From NCBI GenBank assembly GCA_024500155.1, contig CM044869.1, positions 32,238,501 through 32,302,500 of the forward strand: DNA of 64,000 nucleotides. Reading direction: 5' to 3'. Source of the DNA: Chenopodium formosanum. Its lineage: Eukaryota; Streptophyta; Magnoliopsida; Caryophyllales; Amaranthaceae. Shown piece after piece: positions 36,755 through 49,123 of the stretch; the first letter of the stretch is position 1, and each line of letters starts with the position of its first letter. Position numbers and translations under genes: made by a program. The notes beneath the pieces were generated by a model. It made no database searches, was not told the origin of the DNA, and saw only the letters and a program-made list of their open reading frames with translations.

Positions 36755-38466
36755 AGTAACACCCCCGATTTACTATTAATAATAAACAATAAATAAAAGA
36801 AAAATAGACAACCTTTGAATAAAATTGCGGAAGCATACACCTAAATCGGAGGTATCACCGCCACACTTAACAACTTGTCAAGTGTTAAGTCTTACAAAAC
36901 CCCAATAATTACAACCCAATGATCTAAGTGAGCTATTTATACAACTCTATAAATTAAACTGGTTATAACAAATTAATCGAAACACTTGAGCTCCTTTAAC
37001 TACGATCATCTCTTGATCAACCTGTTACAATCTTGACTGCTCACCATTAAGGACAAATTCCAAAATAGATCGTCGTAGGGCCACCATAAGAAAATGACAT
37101 GGCCGCAAACACAAGTAGCACAACAAAACAATACACACACGTCAGCAAAAAGCTGAGTAATCACCACACATCAAAATACAAAGAATAATGTAATAATTAA
37201 CATTACTAGATCAATTAAACAATGTAGTTCGAAACTACATTACACGTTGTACTCTGAAAAAAAATAACCTTTATCAACTCAACCTCGAATAATAATACAA
37301 TCCTTCACTCAATTAACTCATAACCAATAAGTGTGCCATGCTCTTTGTTTTATACCTAGCCTTGGACATGGGTAATTCGAATAACAAACCAACAAGTATA
37401 AAAACTTGAATACTCTCAATAACCAGAAAACACCTTGAACCAGACCACATACGGGACAATTCCCACTATAAGGGGACCATAGAAAAATAAATAATAAAGA
37501 TTGTACCTCATTCTTAACTCATGATTATCATCCTCTTACCAACATGCCAAGGACTAAGGTATATAACGCCGAGCCTCAAACCAAGAACAAAATAATAATG
37601 TTCACCCTTTTGATCTCATAGATCAAATAATCATTCACAAACTAATAAATAGTATCTCAATAATGGCACAGGTTCCCAAATAATATGACACAACTTAACG
37701 TACTTGATTAATAAAATATCTCAACTCTTACAGGGAAAAAATACTAGTTCCCAAATATAATTAAATCTCAACCCAAAAATAATACTCTTCATTAGTAACC
37801 CCAAAACCTCAATATATATAACAATACTCCCTATACCAACAACATTAAAACCCTAGCATAATAAAACAGTCGATCATATAAAACACTAGTAACAACGCAA
37901 TTGAATCTGATTAAATCATATAATTATATACCTGAATCATACATATCAATAGCAAATCACACAATAATTATATAAAACAATTGAGATAATGTGATTACCA
38001 TTCTAGAATTGACACCCAAATATTATAACTATACGCAAAACCAGAGCAACACCATCTCCGATCCACTCAAAACATCAGAAACCATAATGGGTTTGTAAAG
38101 TAATGATAATATATATAAGTATGAGATTGATCATCAAAGAATTACATTGGGAAATTGGGTTTGGTGATGATGCGATGGTGTATCAGTGATGAGAAATTGA
38201 TATTGGCTAAAAAAACAAGATCTTCTTTGCTTGCTAGGAATAAAGGATGGAAATCACGGCTATTATACATAAGAAAGAATAATAATTAAGCTAGGTTAAC
38301 AAGTATTTATAGTTTTGTAAACAAAAGTTCTATTAGATATAAAATAAGTTTTCAAACTTTCCAAAAATAAACTATGTATATAAGGAAGGTTACTTAACAA
38401 TTAAAATAACTCAATTTTTCAATAAAATATTATACATATAATATCATAAAATATTCGAGTATTACA
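36755..38466 (-). mobile_element. Solo LTR, 1712 bp, minus orientation
   Basis: Read on the minus strand it begins TGTAATACTCGAATATTT and ends AAATCGGGGGTGTTACT (the final CA has decayed to CT). It is flanked by a perfect 5-bp duplication ATTAT (36750-36754, 38467-38471). No internal coding sequence remains. Lineage not determined. Confidence 0.78.
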
Positions 38467-38471
38467 ATTAT

Positions 38472-39286
38472 TGTCTCCTCAATGTTGTTTCTTGTTTTCC
38501 TTCATAAGCCAATCTTGCTTAAGTTGTAGGTATGACACAATATTCATCTTATTTATTTTCTGTTATGACTTGTGAGTTGTATGTATGGCCTCTTGCTTTT
38601 TTGTTGTACTAGTATATTTTTTTAGTATTAATGATTGTTGTATCGAATATTGGAATATCATGTTATTTATATTGCTCCTTGTACTCTAGTTACTATAATT
38701 CGCTCAGCTTATTTATCTTTCTTGTTGATGATATATTTGTGCCTCTAAACTCTTCTCTAAAATAAGGCAGGAAAATTTGACAACTTGATGTGTTGCGGAA
38801 GTGTGAAAAAAAGAATATTTGAGCCATGGAGGAATTTGTTGAAAAGCAATTGGTGAATTTTATAGAGGCAGAGGAGTTACAAATTTCTTCTTTAGTGAAG
38901 ATCAGGTTGTATATCAAAAGTACTTTGCGGGATTGACTGAATAGAGGCTGATGCAGTTATCTTGATTGTTGGTATCTCTGTCCTATAGGAAATCATACAA
39001 AAAAGGTTTGTTATATACTCCCATCATATGTGCTTATCAAATACACATGCTGAAAATTTTCAATATGGATGGAGAATGAAGCTATGAAGCGCAACATAAG
39101 GAAGTTTTGATTGATCATCAACATTTAGCCTTCCCGATAAATTGCTTCTCTGATCCCAACCTTTTGAAACAGTCGCTGATTCTACATTCCATCATTTGAG
39201 AATAGAAGATAGAGAGCTCTCATTTCTGTCTTAATTTTTTAGATTAGTCTTTTGAGGTTATATAGCTTTGTTTTTTTTCCTTAGTT
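38472..39286. other. Inner CACTA interior, between solo LTR and element B
   Basis: AT-rich and mostly non-coding. A 36-codon plus-strand frame at 38826-38936 begins MEEFVEKQLVNFIEAEEL directly after an upstream stop; no family recognised. It may be a gene scrap carried by the CACTA element. Confidence 0.3.
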
Positions 39287-39291
39287 AATAT

Positions 39292-39832
39292 TGTTTTGGG
39301 TGTTTTTAGTCCCTCGGGAGAGTTACAGCTCGAAGATTGGTCCGGCGCGGCCTGTACCTGCAAAACAACGAAAACTCCTGTTGGGTGGAGTTCCGCCTCC
39401 GACGGTCAAGTTAGAACGTGTAGGAGAGTAAAAGGTGCGGAAATAAAGGTGAGATCTTTACAGATCCCGAGATCAGGTGCTTTCTCTGTTGTGAGAGAAA
39501 TGCAGGTGATGTAATGAATGATTGAATCAACTTGTTGTAGTTGTTGTGAATTGTGATTCATGTCCCCAAAATGAGGAATCTCTCCCTATTTATAGGGTCA
39601 TGGGAAAATGTGCCCTTATTCTAGGTCATGTGACCTGGATTTGGTGGGCTATGACAAGTCATGGGGAATTGGGCCTGAAAGCCACCATTCCATGATGTGA
39701 CAATGGAGTCCACGTGTCAGTTTTCGGTTGGTCTTGTTTTGACCAATGCTGGGAGGACAAGTGTCCTAATGCTGGGCGGACACGTGTCGTATTCTCAGGC
39801 CGCCACGTGGCAGGGTTATTTTACCCAAAACA
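39292..39832 (-). repeat. 3' LTR of element B
   Basis: 541 bp, plus strand TGTTTTGGGTGTTTTTAG to TTACCCAAAACA. On the minus strand it holds a TATAAATA box (39588-39595). Three CACGTG G-boxes lie in U3 (39711-39716, 39781-39786, 39804-39809). Confidence 0.93.
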
Positions 39833-39963
39833 TTTGCCTTTGTCACAGAGGTGATGTGGCGTGCCACGGGACGTCTGTGACACATGTCAGCGTCTCATTT
39901 GGTGAAGTTAAGTTACTGTTCACCCTCTGGGGTATTACCGAGGCGCGTCGAAATTTACCCCTC

Positions 39964-39971
39964 TATATAAG
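39964..39971 (+). promoter_or_regulatory. TATA box of the antisense gene in element B
   Basis: TATATAAG lies 132 bp inside the 3' LTR on the plus strand, about 140 bp upstream of the leader-intron donor. Element C has TATAAATA at the corresponding place (56412-56419). Confidence 0.55.
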
Positions 39972-40325
39972 AAAATTTTCACCCTCATTTTCACGCATCT
40001 TTGCGTAAAATTTGAGAGAATTTTCACAAAAAATTGTGTATTCTGCCGCTTGCTACTGTCCGTCTGCATCAACCGGCTCATTTCAAGTCAACCGTACCTT
40101 TCTCAAGGTAACCGCCTGACTCTCTTCTGTTTACACTTTTAAAATTTTCGGCTGTGTTTGTTTTTCCTTTGCTTTCATAAAATGGTTTCTCAAACACATT
40201 CGACACGGCCTAGAGTAGTTATCAGCCGGTCACCAGGGACGGCTGAATCTAGGACTAGGGGTGCCGTTTGCCCTACCCTTCCTTCGTCCCTGAATCCGAC
40301 CGACTCTGTGTCTGTGCAGGACACT

Positions 40326-43024
40326 ATGGCTAGAACGAAAAGAACCGCAAGGAGGGATGAGGGGGATGGCTCTATCAGGGTACCTCGAAACGAGGTTTAT
40401 TATGACAGGCCTGGAACCCCGAGTACTCCGGATGATTCTATCTTGGACTTACCGCCTGGTCAGCATGAGGCTGAATCTGACCAGGACTCTTCCCAATCTT
40501 TTTCCATCTCATCCTTAAACTCTTCCTCAGACGGCTCTGAATCTGAACAGGGGCCGTCTGAAAAGCCTGACGAGGAGGCCGCTTCCCCTGAAAGGAGTCA
40601 AGGTGAGGCGTCCTCTTCTCTTCAAGATGATTACACCCCCTACTTCACACACATTTCCCTTTCCACCCAAAAGACCATGCTAAAGGGGTTGGATGAGTTT
40701 AGGGATACGTATGTCATGGGGGTCGGCTATGAAGTCAAGGTGCTTGCCTTGACGGATGCTGTAGTCTGGCCCCTTAACCAGAGCTATCAGGACACTGCAT
40801 TCGGCTGTTATGCCGCAGTGATCCAGGCGGGTCTTAGGTTTCCCCTAGATCCGGCCATTGAGGGTATCCTTGATGAATACCGCCTGGGAATTTGGCTGCT
40901 CACCCCTAACTCATGGGTGAACATCCTGGGGTATGTAGCCGCCTGTAGGATGCAGAATGTTGAGCCTGGCTTTGAGGCGTTTGCTTCCATGCATTATCTG
41001 AGCAAAGCCTCTCAGTCAGCTGGCCCCGGCTGGTACACCCTTACAAGTAATAAGGGGTACATGATGACGCTTGGGAAGGAATCCAAGTGGAAGGATTGGA
41101 GGAACAAATTCTACATCATTACCTCCCCTGATACCAGCCGGAATGCCAAGTTCAACTCTTGGAACAAGAACCCCTATCTCCTTGGCCAAAAAGCCCTACT
41201 GCCGCTTGTCACTGAAGAAGGATGGGATCAAATTCTTGATCCAGGTTTGTTTAAGGTAGAAGTACAGGCGGTAGAGGGGGGTTCTGAGAAGGAAATAAAA
41301 TTCAGCAGCTACATCCCCCAGTATGAATGGCTCAAGGACCCGACCTATTTGGCCGCCTGTGGCCTGAGCTTAGAGAAAGGAAGAGGTGGGTAGACGGATG
41401 AGGGTCATATCATGCATACTTTATTTTTTGCAAAAGATTTTGATGTTGTTTTCTAACCACCCATTCGGCCTTTTGCAGAAGAAGCAATGTCTCAGCTCCC
41501 TCCCACCAAGAAACCAAGCGGCTCCGCTTCCGCCTACCGCCAGATGATGAACAAGAAAAACCAGATCTTCAGGCGGGAGCAGCTTGAACATGTAAGTCTT
41601 CCCTTCATCCGGCCTCAATTATAACTTTTACTTAGTATATTTTTCACTAACTTGTGAATTTCTCTTATACAGGAGGGCTTAGTGAAGCCTCCTGTAGTCC
41701 CTGGGGTTAATCTCAAACCCCCCAAGCGGACTGCTGAGGAGGCGTCTCCGACGCCTGCAAAACGCTCCCGGAAGACGGTAGCTCATAAACCCCCTGCCAG
41801 CAACTCCGGATCGCATCCCTCCACAGGCGGCAAATCGCCGGCTGCTCTCTCCGCTCTCAAGGAGGCGTCCGAATCCAAGGATTCGCCATCAGCTCGAGAA
41901 GGCACCCCTGGCAGGCGTCAAGGCAAGCAGGTCCAGGACCTGGTTGTCATTTCAGGTACTTGACTTCTCACTTTCTTCTCTTTTTTTTTTTTGTCAAGTA
42001 TAACATGTCATGCGGCCTTATAACCTGCCGGATGTGTGTTAAGTAACACCCCAAATAATTCAAACTTTTAGCCGCATGTATGTTCAACAATGGCCAAAGT
42101 CATTTGGATCCTTGACCGGATGTATGTTTGATAATAACCAGTCGTATTCATTTGCGCTTATGCCGGATGTATGTTAAATAACACCCAGACTTGTTTAAAC
42201 TTTTAGCCGGATGTATGTTAAATAACACCCAACTTGATTCTTGATATACAGAAGCCCCCTCCCAAGCTCCAGACCTTAGAGAAATTGCTAAGGAAATGCT
42301 CCGAAGAGGAGTTACTGCTGAGCAACGTGACTCCATCCGGGGAGTTGGCAGCATGAACCTGGATCCCATCCTTGCTCTTTTCGCAGAGGTAAAGACTTCA
42401 AAATATTTCAACTTCTAATTTCATTCGGACCGTCTGTTTTACTAACGGCCCTTTTCTTTTGTCCGGATGCAGGCAATGCTGCGAGTGAATGGCCTTAAAA
42501 AGCCATTCAACGAGAAGACCAAGGAGGTAAGAGCTGCCAACCTTCGGGCCGCCTCCAATCTTAACAGAGCGCAATTTGATGTTAACAAGAATGACTTGCT
42601 AACACGAGATATACTATATTCTCAAGCGGCTGCCAACTTGCAGGTTAAGAAGGATTTGGAGGCGGCTCAGCAGAGGGTTGTGGAGCTGAAGGGGGAGCTG
42701 AAGGCGACCAAGGTGGAGCTTGGCAAGCTACAAGACATCGACAGAGACACATCTAGTCTCCGTCGTCAGGTCGAGAGCTTAAGGAAAAAGCTTGCCAACC
42801 AGGAGGAGCAGCTCAGGTCCAAGTTCGAGGAGCGCGCTGAGGATGAAAAGCGCCGGCTCATTGAGGAGAATGAGGCCGACTGTGTCACTCGAATGAAGAT
42901 GGCATGGAAGGCTCTCTTTCCTAAAGACGATTACTCCATTTGGGAGTATCGTTATGAGCAGGCGACCGACGCCTTGGACCAAGAGCATGCGGAGCCGGAG
43001 GAGCCCTTGGCGGAGGAGGAGTAG
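40326..43024 (+). CDS. Antisense accessory protein of element B (Transposase_28/plant mobile domain-like), five coding exons
   Basis: Coding exons 40326-41385, 41479-41591, 41673-41955, 42252-42388 and 42473-43024 join in frame across GT-AG introns into 714 codons. A leader intron (40108-40319) has its donor (AAG-GTAACCGCCTG) and acceptor (GTGCAG before ATGGCT) in the same positions as element C, which is why I start at ATGGCTAG and not at the upstream ATG (40181). The N-terminus is basic then acidic/Ser-rich. Residues about 105-350 contain FPLDPAIEGILDEY and LTPNSWVNILGYV, typical of the gypsy-associated PF04195-like domain. Basic Pro-rich linkers follow, then a coiled coil (LEAAQQRVVELKGELK), a conserved EADCVTRMKMAWKALFP segment and an acidic tail. 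TAG at 43022 cuts the tail; the same frame stays open to TGA at 43150. Function unknown; likely nuclear, by inference. Confidence 0.8.
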
Positions 43025-43472
43025 GCGGAGGAGGGAGCCACAGAGGGGGAGCACCAAGAGCCGGCCGAGGATCAAACGGTCAATCATCCCGCCAATGAGC
43101 AGGAAGGGGCGGATGATAATGCTGAGCAGTCGGTCCCTGGTGCTGATTGAGCTGTTCCTGGATTATTTCTGCGGCCGTATGGCCATGTTTATGCATTTCC
43201 GGCCTGTGTGTCGAGTAACTTTGTTTCTTTACCGACCGTGGGGTCGGGTCACTTAACAAATTTTTTTATTTTATCTCACCGGCTGTTGAGCTGTTTTGAC
43301 AAAACATTTGGCTGACCATGGGGTCAGTCTTTTTAATTTATGATGAATCATCCGGCTATTAGGTCGGATGTTGTTTATACTTTGCGTTTAAATGTTGCAT
43401 TTTTGCATTTGAATTTGGGCTTGATAGGTATGACATTCCGGATGTTTATGACGTACCGGATGCTTTGCCCCT

Positions 43473-43602
43473 GGACGGCTGTGTGCTTGGGTTTACAATT
43501 GGTTGATTGACTGGAAATTGGTGATACCAAAAAGAGGTATGAATAATTTCTAAGTCAATCAATCACTAAGGTGATTGCCCCAAGCCAAGCACACAGTCGG
43601 CC
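43473..43602 (-). other. Conserved three-way-junction hairpin, element B
   Basis: Lies between the convergent stop codons of the antisense gene and pol. The outer stem pairs GGCTGTGTGCTTGG with CCAAGCACACAGTCGGCC. In element sense the 5' arm carries the side hairpin AATCAC-CTTA-GTGATT, the inner stem is TTGATTGACT with AGTCAATCAA, and the apical hairpin is ATACC-TCTTTTT-GGTAT. The 43151-43472 and 43603-44427 intervals around it are non-coding element sequence. Confidence 0.78.
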
Positions 43603-44427
43603 ATACGATCAGACGGTTCTGGATGCAGGTGGTCTTTCGACCTTGATGTCATTGTTAATGACTAGTCATGCTATAGTTATTACAAGTGCATGAGTTTGCA
43701 AATAAAATTTGATGGCTCCATCTGCTATTATTTTATTACGATAGCAGACGGCTCGTATCTTCCAGGCAGCCTCAGGTGCCTTCAACATGTTTCAGTTATC
43801 CTACTAGGGCCATTTTTAGAATTGGTCCGTCTGTGTAGGTTGATAACCACATTATTTTTTTCTAATTATACTTAGCCTGTTTGCCCCATTTGGGAGACTG
43901 TATAATTTCTAAGGGTAACCTGAGTTAAAACTTTAGTCAATTGCTGGGTGATACAATGATCATCTGGTTTCATAAGACTGATTCGTTTTTCAAGTTACTA
44001 TGGTCAGGCGGCTATGAGTTGATCAATCAGACCGTTCAATCTTTGCCGTCTGTATGCGATGGTAGAGCAAACAATAGAATGCTCTTTGCGACGATAACAC
44101 CCGAAGGGGCGTCACCGGACGCCATGTTTCACATTGGAGCAGGCGAATTTATAAAATGTCCAACCATCCGGCTTAGAGCCTCATGCCCCATTTGGGGGCG
44201 GTTGTGTAGCCACTAAGCCTTTTTGTGCTTAGTTTGATCTCTGGCCATTGGCCTCCTGTTCAGATCTAGATCAATCAAACGGGTCTGTCTGTGTTTTAAG
44301 CAGATAGATTACATTAAAAAAAGGGTGCATGTATATTAAATAAACAACATGATAAAACAAAAGCATAATTTGAAAATAGAAAGCTACTTTTTCATTCATA
44401 GGCTTACTATTTTCAAAAATTTACAAC

Positions 44428-45314
44428 TTAGAAGTAGTATTTTTTGAGATTGTCTACATTCCAAGTTCTGGGCAGCCGCCTACCGTCTGGAGTTTTCAGG
44501 CGGTAGGTGCCATCTCTTACTTCCTCATAGATTCGGTAGGGTCCTTCCCAATTGGGAGTTAACTTTTCAAGTTCATTCGCCCTACCGACTGCCTCCATTT
44601 TTCGTAACACAAGGTCATTCACTTTCAAAGGGCGCTTGTGTACTTTCTTGTTGTAGGCTCTGGTCATTCTCAGACGGTATATCTTATGTCGTAGGGCAGC
44701 ATTGCCCCTGCGTTCTTGGAGGGAGTCCAATGCAAGCCGCATGGCTTACCAATTTGCCTCTTCATCATATAACATGATTCTTAGAGTAGGCTCATAGCGT
44801 TCAATGGGCAAGACAGCCTCAGCACCATAGACCATGAGAAATGGGGTTTCACCAGTCGCCCCTTTTGTAGTTGTCCGGATGGCCCATAGGACATGGATTA
44901 ATTCTTCTGCCCATAAGCCACCGGCTCTTTCAATTTTCTTCTTGATGCCGTCTAAGATGAGTTTGTTGAAGGCTTCAACTTGGCCGTTTGCCTGAGGTCG
45001 ACCAACTGAAGCAAAGTAGCTGGAGATGCCTTGATCTCCCAACCAAGTTGTGAGTTGAGGTGTTTCAAACTGGGGGCCATTATCAAACACCATAGACAGA
45101 GGTACCCCAAACCGGGTGATGATGTTCTTCCAGATGAAAGAGATGACATCCTTTGTCTTGATGTTCTTGACCGCCTCTGCCTCCACCCACTTGGTGAAGT
45201 AATCCACAGCCACCAAAATGTAGCGTTTTCCGCCTGGAGCAGGCGTATAAGGACCAAGGATGTCCATGCCCCATTTAGCAAACGAGACCGGGCTGTGGAT
45301 TGCCGTCAGATCAG
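44428..45314 (-). pseudogene. Element B integrase core and C-terminal domain
   Basis: After the solo LTR the frame resumes with LTAIHSPVSFAKWGMDILG. The catalytic triad region is intact: D in VAVDYFTKWVEAEAV, D in VFDNGPQF, and E in GRPQANGQVEAFN. The C-terminal domain (NKKVHKRPLKVNDLVLRKM, LTPNWEGPYRIYEEV) ends at KKYYF and a stop at 44428. A TAA interrupts NW-AMRLAL at 44743-44745 where elements A and C have GAG. Integrase inserts the cDNA into host DNA; the TAA and the LTR insertion make this copy inactive. Confidence 0.85.
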
Positions 45315-46756
45315 TGTTGGGGTTTGATGAGTCCGACTCACCGCGGAAACAACCCCTCCCAAGGAACCACTCGCAATAATTAAAATCACAAAGCATAAAT
45401 AAATATTCACAAAGAAAAGATAACGAATCTTACCCTCGAAGCGAGCTTCGCCCAAAACCCGGGGCTCTTACTTGAAAGCTACTAGCACGTCAAGCGCCGC
45501 GCCTCCAACGGTATCCACCCAGAAATGGGCGAACACAACTTTAAGGTCTACTACCTTGGGGTTAGCAAGGTCCGACCCAAACCCGAGTGTTATGTGAGTG
45601 TAAGAGTTTTTCCAAAATTATGGAATACTCTTTTTAACTCCCACTCAAGCATCATTCCCAATGCCCATACTTGGGTATTTATAGGAAATGATGGGAGTAT
45701 CATTTACTCTCCCATAAATGTGGGGTAGTATGATTTTTCCATTTTATTTTAAAGCTAAAATAAAATAAATAATCAAGCTAGTAATAAATCAACAAGTGGC
45801 AAGCTCATGTGAGTGGTTAGGTGAGGACCACTTGGAGGAGGGGGGGACCAAACATGCTCCCCACTCCCTCTCCCTTAGCCGTCCACCTCACACCACACAC
45901 ACTCAAGGACCACAAGCCACATGGCACCCACCCTTGGGCACCAAGGCAGCCAAGGTGGGCTGCCATGTGCTGCTGTCCGTGGCAGCCACGAGAACGCAAG
46001 CCCAGCAGGCCTAGCACTCGCATGCGGGCTGCTAGGCGCTGCTGCCCAGCACGCCCAGCATGCTTGTGCGGGCTGCGGTGGCTTTGTGCCTTGGCCTCGC
46101 TGCTAGCAAGCAATGGCCCTCGCCATGCTGCTGCTAGCTGTGGCTAGCTGGCGCGCCTAGCGTGCTAGCTGCTGTAGCTTGTTGCGGCATGGCTTGCTAG
46201 CCAATGCGCGCACAAGGCTGTGCCTAGCATGCTAGCACGCACTAGACAGCGCCTAGCTTTGCGATGCTAGCATGGGTGCGCTAGCACGCACCAGCCAGCC
46301 TAGGCTCGGCTTGGTGCGCATGCTAGCCACCATGCTAGGCCATACGCCCTTAGCACTCGGTTTGCTAGGGCATTCCGATGCTAGGGGTATTTTGGTCTTT
46401 TGTTGATTTATTACTATTTCTCGTCTCGTCTTTCACTATTTTTCGACTCGACTTCCGACGCTCGGTTTCGACGCTCTAAGCTCGAATTACCGACATCTAA
46501 ATATTTAACACTCAGGAGACGAATTAATTTCTTCCGAATTAATTCGTCGAGTTGGTTCGCATATATTTGCTTGGGTGTGATTCGAAGGGTTCAGTCAAGA
46601 TTAAGCTGTAATATTAATTATATTAATATTACTGATCGGAAGCGGCCTCCACCCAGGCATTCCGATCACTTGACCTTACTGAATATATTAGCTTTCTAAT
46701 AATTCTGAACCCGCTATCAGAATAATACACTTGTTCGAAGGACACCATTCCTTTCA
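45315..46756 (-). mobile_element. Solo LTR inside element B integrase, 1442 bp
   Basis: Plus-strand ends TGTTGGGGTTTGATGAG and CATTCCTTTCA, flanked by a perfect 5-bp duplication ATCAG (45310-45314, 46757-46761). A TATAAATA box on the minus strand near 45663-45670 suggests minus orientation. A GC-rich stretch of CTAGC/GCTAG words (about 45980-46340) gives long open frames on both strands that I do not regard as genes. Must be younger than element B. Confidence 0.85.
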
Positions 46757-49114
46757 ATCAGTAGCCGGACGGTGGATCATTTCGCCAAACCTTTGACACT
46801 TGTCACATTTTTTAACCATTTCCATGGTATTAGATTCAAGAGTTGGCCAAAAGTAGTGTCGTCTGGCTCTGACCGCCAAAGACCTGCCGCCTATATGAGA
46901 GGCACAGAACCCCGCATGTAGGTCTTCGAGAATCTCCTTCCCCTTCTCTGGGGTAACACACTTCAAGAGGGGCTTAAGGAAGCCAGCCTTGAAGAGGTCT
47001 CCGTTTCTCATCTCGAAGTTGGCAGCTCGCTTTTTCAGGATGGCCGCCTCCTGAGGTGAACCCGGAAGCATTCCATCAGTAAGGTAAGTCCGGATGCCAT
47101 CCATCCAGGTGGAACTTCGGTCAAGGACTCCAATGGGCTCTTCATGTATACTCCTTTTTTCCAGAACTTCCCAAAAGACTGACCGAGGTGTGTCACAGTA
47201 GGCGGAGGATGCTAGCTTAGACAGTGCATCTGCCTGATTGTTGTCTGACCGGGGAACTTGACTCAAGTGGAATTCTTCAAGTGTCCCGGCTTCCTCTTTC
47301 ACCGCCTGAAGATATTTGATCATAGCCGGATGGGTTGCTTCAAAAACATCCTCATACTGGCTAACAACCAATTGCGAATCGGAGTAGGCGTCAATTTTTG
47401 TTGGCCCAGCCGCCTTACACATACGGATGCCGGCTAGTAGGGCCTCATACTCCGCCTCATTGTTTGAGACTTGAAACTTGAATCGTAGTGCATACTCAAA
47501 TTTATCTTCCTCAGGAGACTCATAGATAACGCCTGCACCACAACCATTTTTTGTAGAGCTCCCGTCCACATACACTTTCCAAACCTGATTGGGGTTATCC
47601 GGAGGAACCGGACGTGTCATTTCAACAATGAAGTCGGCGAACGCCTGACCCTTCACTGCCTTCCTTGGTTCGTAAGTGATTTCAAGACTTTGCATTTCAA
47701 TAGCCCATTTTAACATTCTACCGGATGACTCTAAGGTTGACATTGGCCGCTTGAGAGGTTGGTCCGTATATATAACGACCGGATGTGCCAAGAAGTATGG
47801 TTTCAACTTCTTGGATGCCATATAAAGAGCGAGGCCAAATTTTTCAACCATAAGGTACCGGAGCTCAGCGTTCCTAAGAACATGGCTAACGAAATAGACA
47901 GGGAGCTGGATGCCGTCTCTCTCAGCAAGGAGAACAGCACTGAGGGCATGATCTGAGACCGCCAGATACATGAATAACGTCTCTTTGGGCAGAGGGCTAA
48001 CTAGCCTTGGCAAAGAGTGCAAGTGTTCTTTCAATTTCTGGAAGGCCGCCTCAGCATCATCCCCCCATTCAAACCTAGTCTTCTTCCTGATAGCTTGGAA
48101 GAAGTAGAGGCATTTGTCACCTGACCGGCTGAGAAATCTTCCCAAGGCCGCCAGGCAACCGGTTAACTTCTGAACTTCTTTAACAGTACGAAGTGACTTC
48201 ATGTCAATTACCGCCTGTATCTTCTCGGGGTTAACCTCTATTCCCCTTTGATCAATTAAAAATCCAAGAAACTTCCCAGACTCAACACCAAAAACACATT
48301 TCTTGGGATTTAACATAACCCTATGCCGCCTAAGTGTGGTGAAGGTTTCTCGGAGATCAGCAAGGTGATTCGCCTGGAGCTTTGATTTGACTATCATATC
48401 ATCAATGTACGCCTCTACATTCCTTCCAATTTGATTTATGAAAACCGTGTTAATCATTCGTTGGAAAGTAGCAGGCGCATTCTTCAAACCAAACGACATC
48501 ACCGTATAACAGAACAACCCCTGATCAGTGACGAAGGCCGTCTTCTCTTGATCTTTCTTCCATAGGGGGATCTGATGGAAACCTGAATAGGCATCCATGA
48601 AACTCATCAAGGCATGACCGGTTGTAGAGTCGACAAGGCTGTCGATCTTTGGAAGAGGATAGCTGTCCTTGGGACATGCCTTGTTGAGGTCCGTATAGTC
48701 AACACACATGCGCCAGGTACAATTCGGCTTCTTCACAAGCACAACATTTGCAACCCAATCAGGGAAGTTACATGGCCGAATGAATCCGGCGTCCAACAAT
48801 TTTTTCACTTCGGTGCCTGCCGCCTGACTTCTCTCCTCGCCGTGGTTTCTTTTCTTTTGCCGGATAGGCTTTCTCTTTGGATCCACGGCGAGTTTGTGGA
48901 CAGCGAGATCCGGGCTGATGCCTGGCATCTCTTCCACTTCAAAGGCAAAAATATCTTTGAATTCTTTCAGCAGGAGGTGTAAGTCTACACCCAACTTAGC
49001 ATAAGCAGCCGTCTCAACCTTTACAATTCGATCCGGACGAGAGTCGTCCAGAGCGAGATCGATATGCTCACCAGCCGGCTGCGGACGGAGCTCATCTGAC
49101 CGCTCTCCGGTCAG
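46757..49114 (-). CDS. Element B RT, RNase H, archaeal-type RNase H and integrase zinc finger
   Basis: Open from just after the TAG at 49121-49123 to the solo LTR. Counting from the residue at 48994: RT spans about 85-265 with CVDYTDLNKACPKDSYPLP and catalytic YIDD at 196-199; the first RNase H spans about 340-460 (LAVSDHALSAVLLAE); the second, archaeal-type RNase H spans about 472-600 with D477, E515 and D539 (VYVDGSS, EAEYEALLAGI, YSDSQLV) and QADALSKLA. The integrase HHCC finger has H693, H700, C730 and C733. Two RNase H domains mark the Tat lineage. This stretch has no internal stop, unlike the rest of the element. It would be made as part of Gag-Pol and acts in the virus-like particle to copy RNA into DNA. 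Confidence 0.9.
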
Positions 49115-49123
49115 TGATTGCTA
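49115..49123 (-). promoter_or_regulatory. Candidate leaky stop UAG-CAA-UCA between protease and RT (element B)
   Basis: Minus strand TAGCAATCA. The surrounding protein reads KKEKK-stop-QSL, against KKEKQ-stop-QSL in element A. The DLHLLLKEFKDIF landmark is exactly 129 nt downstream in both. The context fits CARYYA. Confidence 0.5.

Noticed and set aside
40181..40325. Upstream ATG (MVSQTHSTRP...) as start of the antisense gene
   Set aside because: Elements B and C both have a donor near 40108/56612 and an acceptor just before ATGGCT, so this stretch is better read as leader intron; the upstream peptide is not conserved in C.
45796..46147. Overlapping open frames of 60-108 codons on both strands in GC-rich DNA
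   Set aside because: They lie inside a solo LTR made of CTAGC/GCTAG-type words; the openness follows from base composition and no frame shows a protein family.
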